Below, piece after piece: positions 11,976-22,401 of a stretch of DNA of 22,401 nt; position 1 is the first letter of the stretch; the number at the start of each line of letters is the position of its first letter. The position numbers were made by a program, and so were the translations under genes. Where the stretch lies: NCBI GenBank assembly GCA_002633005.1, contig NMRA01001392.1, positions 1-22,401 on the forward strand. Direction: 5' to 3'. This DNA is from Phoronis australis (taxonomy: Eukaryota > Phoronida > Phoronidae). The notes below the pieces were generated by a model. That model was not told where the DNA came from and made no database searches. It worked only from the letters and a program-made list of their open reading frames with translations.

Positions 11976-13338
11976 CTTGAGTCCTTAAGATGTTAAAATG
12001 TCTTTTATATATAAGAAGAGTCGGATTGATTAAAGGCGCCACACTGCTGCCTTATTGTCAAACTAAACAAGAATTCTTGTTTGACTTGGTTCTGTACAAC
12101 TGCAAGATTCTGAGGTTATCAGTCACAAATAGCATCTAAGTGACAGCTTTCTTCCAATGTTAAAGAGCGAGTCGTCAGTACACAAGATATCTTGTACTCT
12201 GTTTGGCGTTACTACTAAGTTGACATCGTGTTTGACACCATTCACAAATTAAGTCGCTTTCGCCGGGAGTAGTTGTGTTGCGTTGTCGACGTGAAGTCGA
12301 ACACTGATCAGCGACTTCTTTCAATTTCTCTTGTTCTGAACTAAAACAAAGATGAATAGCTTTATTACAACGACTACGGATAGCGAAATAACACTAACTT
12401 AGTTGTAGATTTATCACAACTGTTACAAAACACTTTAAAAAGTTTAAACTTTACTAACCTCAGTCCTGAGAACTCAGGAGTTCAGCATCATAAGGTGACG
12501 TCATCAAATGACCTAGTTGGTATTCTGTACTTATCAATTCCAAGATTGGTTGTGAACAAGGAAGCGCCCACAAATGTAACCAATCACATATCGTTTTTGA
12601 AACGCTTCTCCTCGCAGTCTCACGTAAAATTGAATAATTGCGGTGACAATTCGTTTAAATTATATAAAATAAAACGTCTTGGTTTTGAAGAAATCACAGA
12701 TTTCTAGTAGGGATACGTGGAACAAATAGATTCATGGTCTTATAGCTAAAACTCAGCGTAACTTTACGACTATGATTCACTGACGCCACAGAACTGACGG
12801 TGCTCGTCAGAGGTCGCAGTGTGATGGGGTGAAAGGAGCAAGTTGGCTGCTATTGTTGTGTAAACACGAACTTCGTGCTTTTGGCAACTATTTTTATGTT
12901 TTGTGATAAGATGAACCAAAACTACATCGACTGGAAGTAGTGTGCTCCGGCTGCGGTAGGTTTATAGGCTTTATGTTTCGCTTTTGCAACTTTATGTGTT
13001 TTTAACTTCCGAACTTTGAAGAGTGACTGGACAAGTCCATATGGATACATCATGTGACATTTACAATAAGATACAGTTCTTTTTATTACTTTTAAAGCTC
13101 ATGCGTGATACATTTTTGCTTGTTTTTGGTATTAGTTCTGGAGAGCTGCATGGCATGCTTGCCTGTATGAAGATTGTTGTCAAAATACAGCTTAGAACCA
13201 CTGTGTGTTAAGCTCCAATAGACTAGGCAACAGGTAGCCCCTCCCTTGGTTGGCCGGTTTGGTTCTACAATACTTCCAATCGCTTTATGTACGCATTTCG
13301 TTCCATGTATTTTAAACGGATGGTAGGCCAAANCAAAC
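11976..13338. other. OGDH upstream region
   Basis: This stretch lies between the OGDH start and the rabaptin exon end, both genes reading leftwards. The part near 12230-12310 is richer in CpG than its surroundings and could hold a non-coding first exon or promoter of OGDH, but I cannot place a start site. A perfect CRE-type octamer TGACGTCA lies at 12496-12503. No further rabaptin exon is visible, although many would be expected if the two genes were correctly ordered and complete. Confidence 0.4.
12496..12503. promoter_or_regulatory. CRE-type octamer TGACGTCA
   Basis: This is a perfect palindromic CREB/ATF consensus, about 520 bp upstream of the OGDH ATG. A match of this length can occur by chance and no other promoter element anchors it, so any role is speculative. 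Confidence 0.2.
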
Positions 13339-13471
13339 TTCCCTTGCTCCAAGATGGCTGCTGCCATTTGCACATCCTGTAGTTCTGCCTTCAGACTCTC
13401 CATTTCCTGTGCCAGCTTTGTGTTCTTTTCTGCCACAGATGCATTTTCTTTCTTGGTTTCTGATAACTCAC
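13339..13471 (-). CDS. RABEP1: Rabaptin-type Rab5 effector, second visible exon (end uncertain)
   Basis: This exon continues the rabaptin N-terminal coiled coil. It opens after a good acceptor (CTGTTTCAG on the minus strand) and joins in phase with the exon at 13850-13978, giving a Gly at the junction. The roughly 44 residues (ELSETKKENAS..., EMESLKAELQDVQMAAAI) form an uninterrupted heptad-type helix. They align with the part of rabaptin-5 that follows its LEQEFNQKRAKFKELY segment. The 3' border is unsure: a weak donor GTTTG lies at 13337-13338, a few bases before the N at 13333, and the frame also stays open through the N. Rabaptins bind active Rab5 and the exchange factor Rabex-5 on early endosomes, and are around 550-860 residues in vertebrates. 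Only about 87 residues are visible here. Confidence 0.75.
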
Positions 13472-13849
13472 CTGAAACAGATGGTAGCACAGCACAACAT
13501 AGAGTGTGTACATTACCGGTCTCTTGACAAGCACTAACAACAAAATTAGATTCCAATTTCAGGCCAGCACCCACGTTGACTTAACGTAGCTTCTGCAACA
13601 TATTAAAATGTGCAAGTTTTACAGACCTCTCACATAATTTCGTAATCCTTAGTTTTGTTTTATTATGCCAATTCCTACATTGCTTATTACAGACCTCTGC
13701 ATTCAGATAGCCTGAAATTCAGCCAAGCTCAAATTACTGCAATTGGTATGGTAATTGAAACACAGAGGGCAGCACATTGCGATTTTTTTTGTATTAATGT
13801 ACCATTTTACAATTAAGGCCAGAAGCTAATGTACTCGCGTTACATGTAC
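13472..13849 (-). other. Intron between the two rabaptin exons
   Basis: This 378-nt intron is defined by donor GTACAT (from 13849 leftwards) and acceptor TTTCAG (ending at 13472) on the minus strand. The phase is 1 at both sides, so the reading frame is kept across it. I see nothing else in it. Confidence 0.75.
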
Positions 13850-13978
13850 CTTCCTTCTTCCTGTAGAGCTCAATGAAGCGGGCTCTCTTCTGGCCAAACT
13901 CCTGCTCAAGGTTCTGAATGTGTTTGATGAGCTCTTGGTTGGTCATACCGCTCTTTGGCTCAACAGAATCTTCTTGTG
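13850..13978 (-). CDS. RABEP1: Rabaptin-type Rab5 effector, first visible exon
   Basis: The exon is 129 nt, with an acceptor (TTGCTTACAG) and a donor (G then GTACAT) on the minus strand. It encodes AQEDSVEPKSGMTNQELIKH followed by IQNLEQEFGQKRARFIELY and RKKE. The LEQEF-QKRA-F-ELY core is nearly identical to the rabaptin-5 N-terminus, which begins with a short leader before this block. The exon starts with an incomplete codon, so an upstream exon carrying the initiator Met should lie at higher coordinates. I could not identify it. An internal Met (residue 12 of the exon) is a less likely alternative start. The residues are charged and helical, as expected of a coiled coil. RABEP1 and RABEP2 cannot be told apart from this fragment. 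Confidence 0.85.
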
Positions 13979-14166
13979 CTGTAAGCAAAGGTAAATACTA
14001 TTTTAGAACTATGCACAGAGACTTGAACAGTCCAGGGCCTGAGGTCTAATCTTTGTAATCGAAATTGAACTGGATATTACTTTTGACGTTTTCCACTCTG
14101 CTTTTGTGTGAACTTAAAACAAGTGTCTGGCTTCATCATGTTACAGTGTACGCTAAAGAGTGTCTA

Positions 14167-14343
14167 CAGTGGTGGATTTAGGGAGAGGGCAAGGGGACAT
14201 GCCGCCCCTAAAATTCTCCCAGATTCCATTTGGCAGTTCGGGGGTGAGAATGTTTGACAGGCAAAATCCTGGCTAATATTCTGCCCTGTCACCCCCCTTC
14301 CCCCAGCCCCCCCTCCTCACTCAAAATCCTGGATCCACCCCTG
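14167..14343. mobile_element. Small inverted-repeat element (hAT-like MITE)
   Basis: The left end CAGTGGTGGATTTAGGG is answered at the right end by TGGATCCACCCCTG, that is CAGGGGTGGATCCA on the other strand. A 5-bp direct repeat GTCTA flanks it (14162-14166 and 14344-14348). The 177-bp interior is C-rich and non-coding. The CAG...CTG ends resemble hAT termini, but only five bases of target duplication are clear rather than eight, so the superfamily is uncertain. It lies in or just upstream of the rabaptin gene. Confidence 0.75.
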
Positions 14344-14704
14344 GTCTACTCCAAATTTGCACTTGATGACACTTAGATTCGAGCTACAAACGCGAGTGAA
14401 ACCTCAAGATTTCATATAAAAACTCAAGATTTCCAGTAAAAATTTAAAACTTCGAGTCCAGACTTGAAGTTGTGGTTTGCTAAACCACAAAATAATAGTC
14501 AATTACGTTGAGTTTGCATAAACATAGAACACAATGGGCCCATGTTTTTTTGGCCAATTCCGCTGATAAGATATTGAAACAACAAGCACAGAAATGCTTT
14601 TTGTTTTTAAACCTGTCCAGTAAAAAGTTGTGAACTCTTTGTTTCACTGAACAAATTTCCTTAGAACTATCCTTGCACAAATAGACTTTGGAATCAACTA
14701 CCAG

Positions 14705-15157
14705 CAGGCCTTTATCCAGGATTTCGAAAATAGGGTGTCCAAAATGGGGTTTCCAATATTCCAGGGAGTCCATGATTCTGACGCGTAACCCCCCACNCCC
14801 CAGCAATCCCCCAAACACATAGATTTTTTTACAAAAAATGCATAGACCAAGGTTTTTACATCTAAGTTTACAAAACTGCCTTCTGTAGTGAGCATTTTTA
14901 CTAAAAAAAATGTGTGGACCAAGACTTTTACAATGCTATCAACCAAGTGTGAGCATAGCAACATTGTATATACTTTGTATATACATTGTATATTATTTCT
15001 TCCTGCTTTGAAAAAAGAGCCACCACTGTGAGTCTTTATAGGCTTCCTGGTAATCATTACAATGTGTGTGTCCAAAATTGAAAGGTTCCTATTGACAGTG
15101 GGCGTCCAAATGATACATTGGGCCTCCTTGCCAGGACCTACATTGCATAAAGGCCTG
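14705..15157. mobile_element. hAT-like non-autonomous element, short copy
   Basis: This is a relative of the 4703-5725 element. The left end CAGGCCTTTATCCAGGATTT and the next about 90 bases (TAGGGTGTCCAAAATGGGG, TTCCAATATTCCAGGG) follow the long copy closely. The right end (GGGCGTCCAAATGATACATT, then AAAGGCCTG) matches too. At 453 bp it lacks several hundred internal bases present in the long copy. The flanks ACTACCAG and GCTAGCAC match at only 5 of 8 positions, so its target duplication has decayed. One N (14797) falls in a C-run. The long minus-strand open frames across it result from these repeats and are not genes. Confidence 0.85.
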
Positions 15158-15965
15158 GCTAGCACTTGACACTTGCAAAATAGCATAAGGTATCAGGTGA
15201 AATTTGTAAAATTTTTGTCCGTTGGACTTTTTATTCGTCATCATGCAAGATTTCACGTTCCTCAAAATGGCACCCAGTAAGAGAAACTCGAGCAAACCGC
15301 GACAGATTTTGATTAATTTGTTCAAATTATCTTGACTGAATCGTTTCCAGGCTTATGGTATGAGTTGTTCATAACTCCATGTGCATACATGCATGTTTCA
15401 TTTGACTTTATTTCCTGTATTTTGAAATGAGTAACTTTTTGTGGGGATGTAGTATCTTCTCTGTATGTCTGCGGCATCCAGGGCGATGTAACGGCCTACC
15501 AGTAGACCTCCCATTCCAAATTTCACACTGCCCGGGTGGTTCTGCTCCTCACCTTGTTACGGAACTTATGTCACATAACAAACGGCAGGGGTGCATGCAA
15601 CCATCACTCATCTTGCCTGTTGTAGTCATTTAAGTGCAAAACAATCTTCTAATAAACATCATTTTCTTGCATTATTCTCCGCCTTTTGCAACAAAGAAAA
15701 AATTTGTCATTTCGAAACCAGTGAGCTCATGGCACGTGCATGCTCCAGGAAATGGAACCAGTTCTGACAATTTGTTGTGACATGTTTGCAACCTTGTGGA
15801 GAACATTAGATTCAAGAAACGTCAGAAACTGTCTTGCATAAAGATCGCTCCACAACTTTAGCAGCAGAATAAAAAGATGGTAGAATCCCAATTTTTCTAA
15901 TACCGTTAGATAATTTAATTTACTTAAGGAAGAGTGTACTTTTTAATGAGAATAACTTTGTGTCA

Positions 15966-16097
15966 AATTTTAATTGAACAGCTTTTACCCATATTGGCAC
16001 AAAGCTGTATATTTAGTATACAGCGTTCCGCCAAGGCTTGATACCCTTGGCAGTTGCCAATTTTAACCAGTGCTGTTAAATACTGGTAATTAAAATT
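15966..16097. repeat. Cluster of three adjacent hairpins
   Basis: Hairpin 1 is GCTGTATA-TTTAG-TATACAGC (16004-16024), a perfect 8-bp stem. Hairpin 2 is GCCAAGG, an 8-nt loop, then CCTTGGC (16030-16051), a perfect 7-bp stem. Hairpin 3 pairs AATTTTAACCAGT (16059-16071) with ACTGGTAATTAAAATT (16082-16097), with a 3-nt bulge. In addition, AATTTTAATT at 15966-15975 is an exact complement of the 16088-16097 arm, so it could pair around the whole cluster instead. This could be a foldback MITE or a structured RNA. No family is recognised. Confidence 0.6.
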
Positions 16098-16584
16098 AGC
16101 TTGTACTGTGTACGGTTTTTGAGAATACATTGTGTGTCTCACCATTTACCCTAATTGCTCTTATAGTTTGTACCTACTTTCCTAGTTTTAATAAGAATTT
16201 ACCTATGAAGCATGTTTTGCACTCTTTACCCTGACCTCGCTCTATAACACACTGAAACAGTTACTAGTGTGTTTGAATATCCTCTCCAAAAGCCCTGGCA
16301 TTTGAGTCTCAAACACACATGCCCATTGGCAATGTAAAGCAACATGGCACGTGTTGTATACAGTAACTGAATGTTAAATGATCGAAAGCCCTGACGTTCT
16401 TGGATTACATAAGGCTGGTGGTGTTGGGGATATTCACAATTCACAAACGTCACACTTATCAGGTTTTAAGACAATAGTACAATGAGGAAATTGTTTTTCA
16501 GCAATGAAACCCTCACCTTGAATTGCCAGGACATTGCAAGGCCAGCAAGCATAACGCACACAGACATTTCAGGAATAAAAACTT

Positions 16585-16666
16585 ACAATAATATGATCAA
16601 AAACCAGATAATCACCGCACAAATAAAAAAGTTCAAGTGCGATCGTCCGGTTTTTGATCTTATTGT
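16585..16666. repeat. Inverted repeat with about 18-bp arms
   Basis: ACAATAATATGATCAAAAACC (16585-16605, 21 nt with a 3-nt bulge) pairs with GGTTTTTGATCTTATTGT (16649-16666) around a 43-nt loop. ACAATAATATG appears again in direct orientation at 16688-16698. It could be a small foldback element or chance in AT-rich DNA. Confidence 0.5.
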
Positions 16667-17107
16667 GGCCAAAAACTGATTTAATTTACAATAATATGTT
16701 CCTCATTTCTGCATGGTCTGCAACATAATTGAGCCCTCTTGGAAAGCAGTGCTGTCACTGAAACGGCCATCCTCATTTTAAATATTACAATTAATAAAAA
16801 TAGATATCAAACCACCAGGCGGAATCCGATTTTGAAATAAGCCAAGTGTCTTACAATTCTTGGCATGTGATGCAATTAATTGCTGTCAAATGTTGTCCTG
16901 AGTGCTGCTAATATATTGGCCTGAGTGCCACTGACATGCTTTCGCGCTTTCTACCACTATAACCTGTTGGGGTGCTAGTTCGGCCTTGAACTAGTGGTGG
17001 TTTATCTGTTGCAGGTGCAAAATTCCAGTATTAGTGAGCTTCTAATGGCAGACTTGTGGATTTGCGAAGAATAGGTTTCTAGTTCATCACTGTTTTTTCA
17101 ATTCCAG

Positions 17108-17160
17108 GATTGTCCGTTCAATCAGTGGCATTGCTGTAGAACAGTTGAGGTCATCAAGTC
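17108..17160 (+). other. Probable 5' UTR of the SLC15 gene
   Basis: This lies between a polypyrimidine acceptor (TTTTTTCAATTCCAG, ending at 17107) and the ATG at 17161. It holds an in-frame TGA 15 nt before the ATG, which rules out coding upstream in this exon. The upstream leader exon and promoter are not identified. Confidence 0.5.
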
Positions 17161-17320
17161 ATGGATGCCAACCGGAGATTCGTTGCCTGCTGCATCCTGG
17201 TTACTGAGCTGTGCGAGAGGCTTACGTTCTATAGTATAACAGCCAATGTAGTTGTCTTCCTGTCGGAAAACCTTCACTTAGGTACTTCAAGCGCTCTAAT
17301 TATAAATGGTGCTTTCATAG
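17161..17320 (+). CDS. SLC15A4: SLC15/POT-family transporter, first coding exon
   Basis: This exon encodes 53 residues plus one base and starts at an ATG with an in-frame TGA 15 nt upstream. Transmembrane helix 1 spans about residues 8-33 (VACCILVTELCERLTFYSIT, then ANVVVFL). It includes the ELCER version of the ExxER motif, which takes part in proton coupling in the POT/PTR family. Helix 2 begins at about residue 44 (ALIINGAFI) and continues in the next exon. The donor is G then GTAAGT (from 17321). Proteins of this family are MFS carriers that import di- and tripeptides, and histidine in the PHT branch, together with protons. The sequence is closest in my judgement to the lysosomal PHT branch (SLC15A3/A4), but two exons cannot settle the subfamily, and the N-terminal leader is much shorter than in human SLC15A4. 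Confidence 0.85.
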
Positions 17321-18641
17321 GTAAGTTAACTTTCAAAATTGCAGCAATACATTCCCTGTCTTAGTATACGATGTCTGAAATGTTATTAGTTGCATTGAAA
17401 TTGTGGCGTATCTGGAAACAAAGAAAATCAGAAACTACATTTTTCTGTTTGACTAGAGAAAATGTCTGAAGTGTCTCTGAAATTTAGCTATTCTCCAAAT
17501 AGAAGATCTACCAACATTTTTAAAAGAGCTGTGAAGTTTATACTTGAAGACAGTGTAATGTTTATAGATAATACCCACATCTGAGAGAAATCTCTACCAT
17601 GGGAAGTTTCACCACGACCTAGTTGTGAAGCCAAGTTTGGGCTGTGACCTCTCACAAGTTTGATGAGTGCTTTTGAGTACTGGACTCTTGAGCACCCAAT
17701 TAGTTTTCGGTGCTAATTTTGACATGTGCAGACTGTATTATTGTGTAGACCTGCTTTATCGGAATACTCTCGAGTTCCGAATAGTCGTATATATACGATT
17801 ATTCTTTTCAGACTCGTTTTCCGGTCTATACGATGCTTATTCGGGTCTCTACGTTTATCAATTTTCTAACTTTTTTCCACTCTCCACGATTATTTGTTTT
17901 AGCAAGTTCTCAATTTTTGTTTTATTCATTACAAATTTGTTGCTGCAAAACTTAGCTATAGACACCAGCAAGGGTATCGTACCTTGGCTGTAAAATGTGG
18001 TGTCTTCGCTCTAAACCTCTAGACCACGAGACACTAGGCTCTGATTTAGTAACTTAGAAGAGCTATATACGACTGCGCGTTACACACGGAAGTCACATGT
18101 CATACACATTAAAAGATTTTATTCGCCAAAATATACAACTGTACGTTTCAAAGCGTAAAATAGTTGGACTCCCAAGCAACAGTTTACGCAACGGCCAGAA
18201 TGTTATTTTGGACGGGTTCGACGGGATCGGTCAGAATTAAGAAAGTGTTGGCAAAATTTAAAAAGCATGAAATGATTACCACTTCTCTTAATACATGTGT
18301 ATTAACGGCTGACTGCTCAAAGAAATAGGCCATCAGTAATTTCAGAAATGATGAATTTAATGCACAAAAAATGCATTTTTCAATATTCCGCGCGCCCCGT
18401 GACACAGACCGGTGTTACCGGCAGCTCAACGTACATATGAATAAAAACGCTTTGGACGATTTTCTTTGGGTGATCCAATATTTATGATTGCACCCTGTGA
18501 AAAACTGGCAAGCCGTACCAAGTCTTCACTGTGTCTGTCCCTGAAGTTTGAGTTTCCGGGGGAGTAATTCCGGGATTTTGCACAGCCAGTGTCATCTGCG
18601 GTTTTCATCATTATTGACATGCGCATTCTACATACTTAATC

Positions 18642-18827
18642 ATGTCGTCTGCCGCGCAAAGACCTAAAGAATTCGAGGATTATTTTACAAACCGAGAGAT
18701 GTTCCAGAGACAGACATTGATTCAGATGCTGGTGCGACAAATAATCCAGCTATAGATACGGACTGTGGTGATAACGCGGCAAGTCGACGAAGCGCAAATA
18801 CCCATGCAGTTAATGAACAGTGCTGAA
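18642..18827 (+). pseudogene. Possible decayed open frame inside the 2.4-kb element
   Basis: An ATG at 18642 opens a 38-codon frame (MSSAAQRPKEFEDYFTNRE...) that stops at 18756. From about 18694, another frame reads an acidic stretch (DVPETDIDSDAG, then NNPAIDTDCGDN) to a TGA at about 18825. A single-base shift near 18695 would join them. The composition looks protein-like rather than random, but no family is recognised, and chance is a real alternative. Confidence 0.25.
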
Positions 18828-19711
18828 CCTTTCAATCAATCTAGGAACCAGGTTCCTAGAATAAACAAGTCAAAGTACCAACAAGTTGCCGACAACATCG
18901 GACATCAGCATTTTTACAATTCGCTCCAAACTTGAGAATAGATTGTTTTTATGAACAGGAAGAATGGACCTGTGACAATCTTGAAAATGACATAGTTGCT
19001 AACATTCGACAATCCAGTCGATGTCTATTGAAATTCATTTCTACTTGCTCTCCCGTCCAAATAAATGAAAAAGCGCACGTGAATCGGTTTGTTTATTATA
19101 CCTAATTAGACATTCAAGATGGTGGACGTAGTTGTGGTCGTGGACTCGAGTGTTTTGCAATTCTGCAAGAAATCTCAATTTCTGGTCGTGTAAAATTTTG
19201 GATGTACCGACTTTTTGACGTCGAATTCTGACTAACATTGCGAGGGTATTGACTATGAACGTTGTGCAAGACATGAGATTGAGAGAAACAAAGGCTCGAC
19301 TGTCAGGAATATGTATGATAAAAATGCGAGTCGTTTTACCAACACACTTTATTGTCCTTATTCAGACTGTCGGCTTCGTGGAAGACTAGACGTTGCTGCT
19401 GAAATCTTTACCTCCTTGTTATAATTTTTGGACTTAGTCAACATTGGCATCCCTAGTATGAATGTCACATTCTTTTTTGAGTAAAATGATAACGCATACT
19501 GTTTGAAACACATCTGTATAGACTTCCATTTAAAGTTATTGAATAAACGAATGGTCTTTGTTTTAGCAATGACACTTTATTCCACTTCACTGTACTATGT
19601 TATGGCATGTGTGGATACACCACTGCAATAATTTAACTATGCTAGTTTTCAATTTAAAAGTTTTTCTTTGAAACAATTACTTATAGCGGTGGTAAGTCAG
19701 GCAGAATATGC

Positions 19712-20178
19712 TTCTTTGCATTATTATTCCAATCCCATCTACATTATTATTAGATTTTGCACTTCCTATTTTTTCCATCTACCGTTACTACATTTTACGC
19801 AAATTTGTAATCAATGTTATTATTCCAGTCTATATTATTTTTCATTTTCCACAAATTTCCCGTCTATACCATTATTCCTAAGAATTTGCTGTTTTGCATT
19901 ATTCTCTTCTATAACATTATTAGATTTTACCTAAATTTGTAACCAATATTATTATTCCAGTCTATACTATGTTTAAATTTCCACAAATTTGCCATCTATA
20001 CCATTATTCCATTCTATACTATTATTAATTTTTTTTTCGACAATTTCCGGTCAATACTATTATTCTACTTTTCTAGTGGCAAAAATGTTGGGTCTATACT
20101 ATTATTAGAGTCTCTACTATTATTAAAAATCGTGAAATTTTCCAGTCTATACTATTATTGCTGTCTCTACTACTATTC
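19712..20178 (+). repeat. Array of degenerate CTATACTATTATT motifs
   Basis: About twelve copies in direct orientation lie at roughly 19736, 19828, 19861, 19907, 19958, 19991, 20011, 20050, 20092, 20110, 20143 and 20162. Most have the form GTCTATAC, one base, then ATTATT; some read GTCTCTAC. Spacing is irregular (about 18-90 bp), so this is not a simple tandem array. The copies nearest the right terminus are the best preserved. Related motifs occur in the same orientation near the left terminus (17822-17852). They may be subterminal binding sites for a transposase. Confidence 0.75.
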
Positions 20179-20913
20179 GGAACTCCAGAGTAAGCTTGTT
20201 CCTACTTTGCTATCATCTGACTGGATCTTTTGTTTTAAAAATTCATCAGTGCTAGATCGAAGGACTTTATTCTATTACTATTAAATATCTGAATCTGTGT
20301 TTTGTACAAGCTACAGAAGAATCGGCATTTCACAAATTTGTTGAAAATAGTGATAGGAATACGCCAGCACCATGCGGTGCTCAGATGGTTTGAGTAACAT
20401 GTCATCCTTTTTTGGCCACTTTGGTAATTGATAAGATATTGCTCAATTTTAGTACAATTGTCAAAATGATTTGACAGATTTTTTGATAGACCTTCATTCA
20501 GAGGTGTATCGCTGCGATGCAGTAGCACCAGTGGATTTTCAGCTTTGTCCATATTAATCTGATTAGTGCATATTCATATTCACAAGAATTAGTGTAAAAT
20601 GATGTTTTACTTTGCTTTTGTAGTTGTAATTGTTCAGGTTTCTCATCTATTCCAGGTAGAATAGTTCAACCAGTACATTCGTTTATGACAAAGTCTTCAG
20701 TGCAATAAAGGATGATGACATTTGTCTCACAGTATCAGCACAATGTAAAAATCCAAAGATTTATTAAAATTGATTGTCATGGTGCCTGTATTCGTGCCAC
20801 TGGAATTAATTGCACGGTGTGCAAACTGTATCGTGTAAACAATTAGTACAGTTTGAGAAATAGAAAACAATTTACTACAAGCTACTTTCCAATTGTGCTT
20901 TAATTTTCTGCAG

Positions 20914-21074
20914 GAACATGTTATTTTCTGCCCATTATCGGCGGACTGATTGCCGACTCCATAGCTGGACGCTACAATGCAATATACGGTGCTGGTCTAA
21001 TCTACATCATAGGTGCCCTGTTGCTACCTACAGCAGCCTTTGGACAGGTTCTTCAGTCCTGGGACATGAGTATA
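20914..21074 (+). CDS. SLC15A4: SLC15/POT-family transporter, second coding exon
   Basis: This exon encodes 53 codons and completes the split Gly codon. It opens after acceptor TTTTCTGCAG and ends in phase 0 at ATA before donor GTAAGT (21075). Residues CYFLPIIGGLIAD complete helix 2. GGLIADSIAGRY is the MFS motif A loop between helices 2 and 3, of the form G-x3-D-x3-G-R. YGAGLIYIIGALLLPTAAFG forms helix 3. The order ExxER helix, GG-x2-AD-x3-GRY loop and LLP-TAFG-type helix end agrees with the PHT1/PHT2 branch of SLC15. The rest of the protein, roughly 9 more helices in the family, is to the right of the window. Confidence 0.9.
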
Positions 21075-22401
21075 GTAAGTATAATTAAATGTTAAACAAA
21101 GTATTGTGTCACAAAATAACCTTTAATGTAACTTTTGTAAGCCTTATGCCTACCTACCATAGTAAATGTGCCTCTTTCGTACTATGTTCTGGCTTGAGAA
21201 GAACGGATGGTGCTCGGCTTGATCCAGGTATTTTTGGCACCAAGCAATATCGAATGAACTTTCAGATATTTGCAAGCATGGAAATCCCTATGTAATCTGA
21301 ATGAAAGTTCTGTCCCAACATCCTCATTTTCACTATATTATCTAAGTCCATTTTAAAATCTTGATGAAATGGGTTGGAGACGGGGTGATAAAACGTGCCT
21401 AGTTAGGAACCCAATTCTAACTAATTCATAACAGATAGTGGACTAAATGAAAAATTACTTATTAGTTAGAAGTCCTGTTTACAAGAGCTATAATATTTCA
21501 TGTTAAGAAATAGTGACGAGATCAAAGGTAGACGGGGGCTCAACAGGCAGAAAAAAGTCAATTTAAATTCGTTCGTCACTGCTGGATGTAAAAAGTCTGA
21601 GCTGGCGTGTCTGGATCCCTTCTGGGCCCAGGGCTGTTTGCATGTGACTTCGTTACAATGTGCTCAGTGTAGTGTTTGCATAGCACTTGCTATTTATAGT
21701 GATATACACTCCTGACTTACAACTATGTGCATAACCAATTCAAGGTCACTCATGTTGGATAACAGACAGCTGTTTTTAAGTGCTTGGCTGTTCTCTGTTT
21801 TTATGCACCTATCCCTTTGCAGGATTGTTGTAAAGTTTGGTTAGTGTATTCCTATTTCTTTTGGGCAAATTTTGGCTACAGCTGTGTCTCCTGGTCGTGG
21901 TAATTTTGTCGGTGTATTTGGAGATCCTTGCCATATAAATTTTATGAAATACTGGTAAATTGTTTCATAGGGAAATGATGACGCCTTTCCATTTTCTTTT
22001 GGGTTCAGTGTATTTTGCACCAGCTGTTGGCCATTTTTATAGGACTAATAAACACCCCTAGAAGCATACCATTTGCGGTGTAATTACTGTTGCATTTCAA
22101 TGGTTTCACTGCTTTAATGCATTGCATTTTTTCTGTGTTTGGTACCCTGGTCACTTTCATTGAGGAAGAGACGTCTCAGTGAAAAAATTGTGAACTCACA
22201 TAAAACCTCTTGGTTATATCTAGTGCTTGATCCATTAGACCTAACATGTTCCATGGTGAAAGCCATTTTTTATCTGTTTATATTTTGAGCTATTTTTGAT
22301 TACTGTTGACTTCTCTTTTATTGGCTGACTTCAGCTGCACTTTTGTTGTTTTTTCATGTAGTATACAAGGCTATATTTCTCTGTAGTCATCATTGTTATG
22401 T
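21075..22401 (+). other. SLC15 intron 2 (start)
   Basis: The sequence begins with a consensus donor GTAAGT and shows no further exon: I looked for the next conserved transporter block (FGADQ-type) and did not find it. T-rich stretches are common. Short open frames at 21089-21295 and 21500-21715 have no domain and are taken as chance. Confidence 0.6.

Larger units (their letters stand above)
15166..17107. other. Spacer between the rabaptin and SLC15 genes
   Basis: No exon is recognised. The rabaptin initiator exon should lie somewhere in or before this stretch (minus strand) but I could not place it. The stretch contains the hairpin cluster at 15966-16097 and an inverted repeat at 16585-16666. 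A strong acceptor-like sequence, TTTTTTCAATTCCAG, ends at 17107 and probably closes an intron in the 5' UTR of the SLC15 gene. Confidence 0.5.
17767..20190. mobile_element. 2.4-kb TA-flanked inverted-repeat element in SLC15 intron 1
   Basis: The left end CTCTCGAGTTCCGAATAGT and the right end, read on the other strand, CTCTGGAGTTCCGAATAGT match at 18 of 19 positions. A TA duplication flanks it (17765-17766 and 20191-20192). Inside the left end are GGTCTATACGATGC and GGGTCTCTACG. The right 480 bp is an array of related CTATACTATTATT motifs. No intact transposase is present. A decayed open frame at 18642 with a frame break shortly after could be a remnant of one. The TA target suggests, but does not prove, a Tc1/mariner-type mobiliser. 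Confidence 0.8.
17321..20913 (+). other. SLC15 intron 1
   Basis: This 3.6-kb intron is bounded by GTAAGT (17321) and TTTAATTTTCTGCAG (ending 20913). The phase is 1 on both sides and the joined codon is GGA. About two thirds of it is the TA-flanked element at 17767-20190. The remaining parts (17321-17766 and 20193-20913) show nothing I can identify. Confidence 0.8.

Overview
This is animal nuclear DNA: spliced protein-coding exons with GT/AG borders and no continuous gene structure, AT-rich introns, and many degraded DNA transposons. Three conserved animal genes can be recognised from short exons: the N-terminus of mitochondrial 2-oxoglutarate dehydrogenase (OGDH, minus strand, first coding exon 11775-11975), two consecutive N-terminal exons of a rabaptin-type Rab5 effector (minus strand, 13850-13978 and about 13339-13471), and the first two coding exons of an SLC15/POT proton-coupled transporter (plus strand, 17161-17320 and 20914-21074). 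The transposon content and base composition suggest a marine invertebrate, but the sequence alone does not fix the phylum. The window covers only the 5' parts of the genes, so nothing can be said about a joint pathway; they look like unrelated housekeeping neighbours.

Layout. 1-11774 holds no exon I can recognise and is best read as OGDH intron 1, because the gene runs leftwards from 11975. It contains a 250-bp near-duplicate pair around an N (1158-1659) and a nested transposon complex (4441 to about 7876). 11775-11975 is the OGDH exon. 11976-13338 is the OGDH upstream region. About 13339-13978 holds the rabaptin exons. 14167-15157 holds two small inverted-repeat elements. 15166-17107 is spacer with clustered hairpins. 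17108-22401 is the SLC15 gene, whose first intron carries a 2.4-kb TA-flanked element.

The most striking structure is the 'Russian doll' at 4441 to about 7876. An older TA-flanked element (inverted repeat CCGTATTCGCC...) was interrupted twice: by a hAT-like element with a perfect 8-bp target duplication (GCCGTGCC), and by a second, complete 1.39-kb copy of the same family. The inner copy contains the uninterrupted version of the site it landed in, so the TA target duplication can be proved inside this window. A second notable element is the 2.4-kb SLC15-intron insertion, whose right end is an array of about twelve CTATACTATTATT-like motifs.

Two points about the assembly matter. The N at 1408 separates two about 97% identical 250-bp copies, which looks like unmerged haplotypes. 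The N at 13333 lies where the rabaptin exon ends, and the rest of that gene has no room before OGDH, so the local order or completeness here is doubtful.
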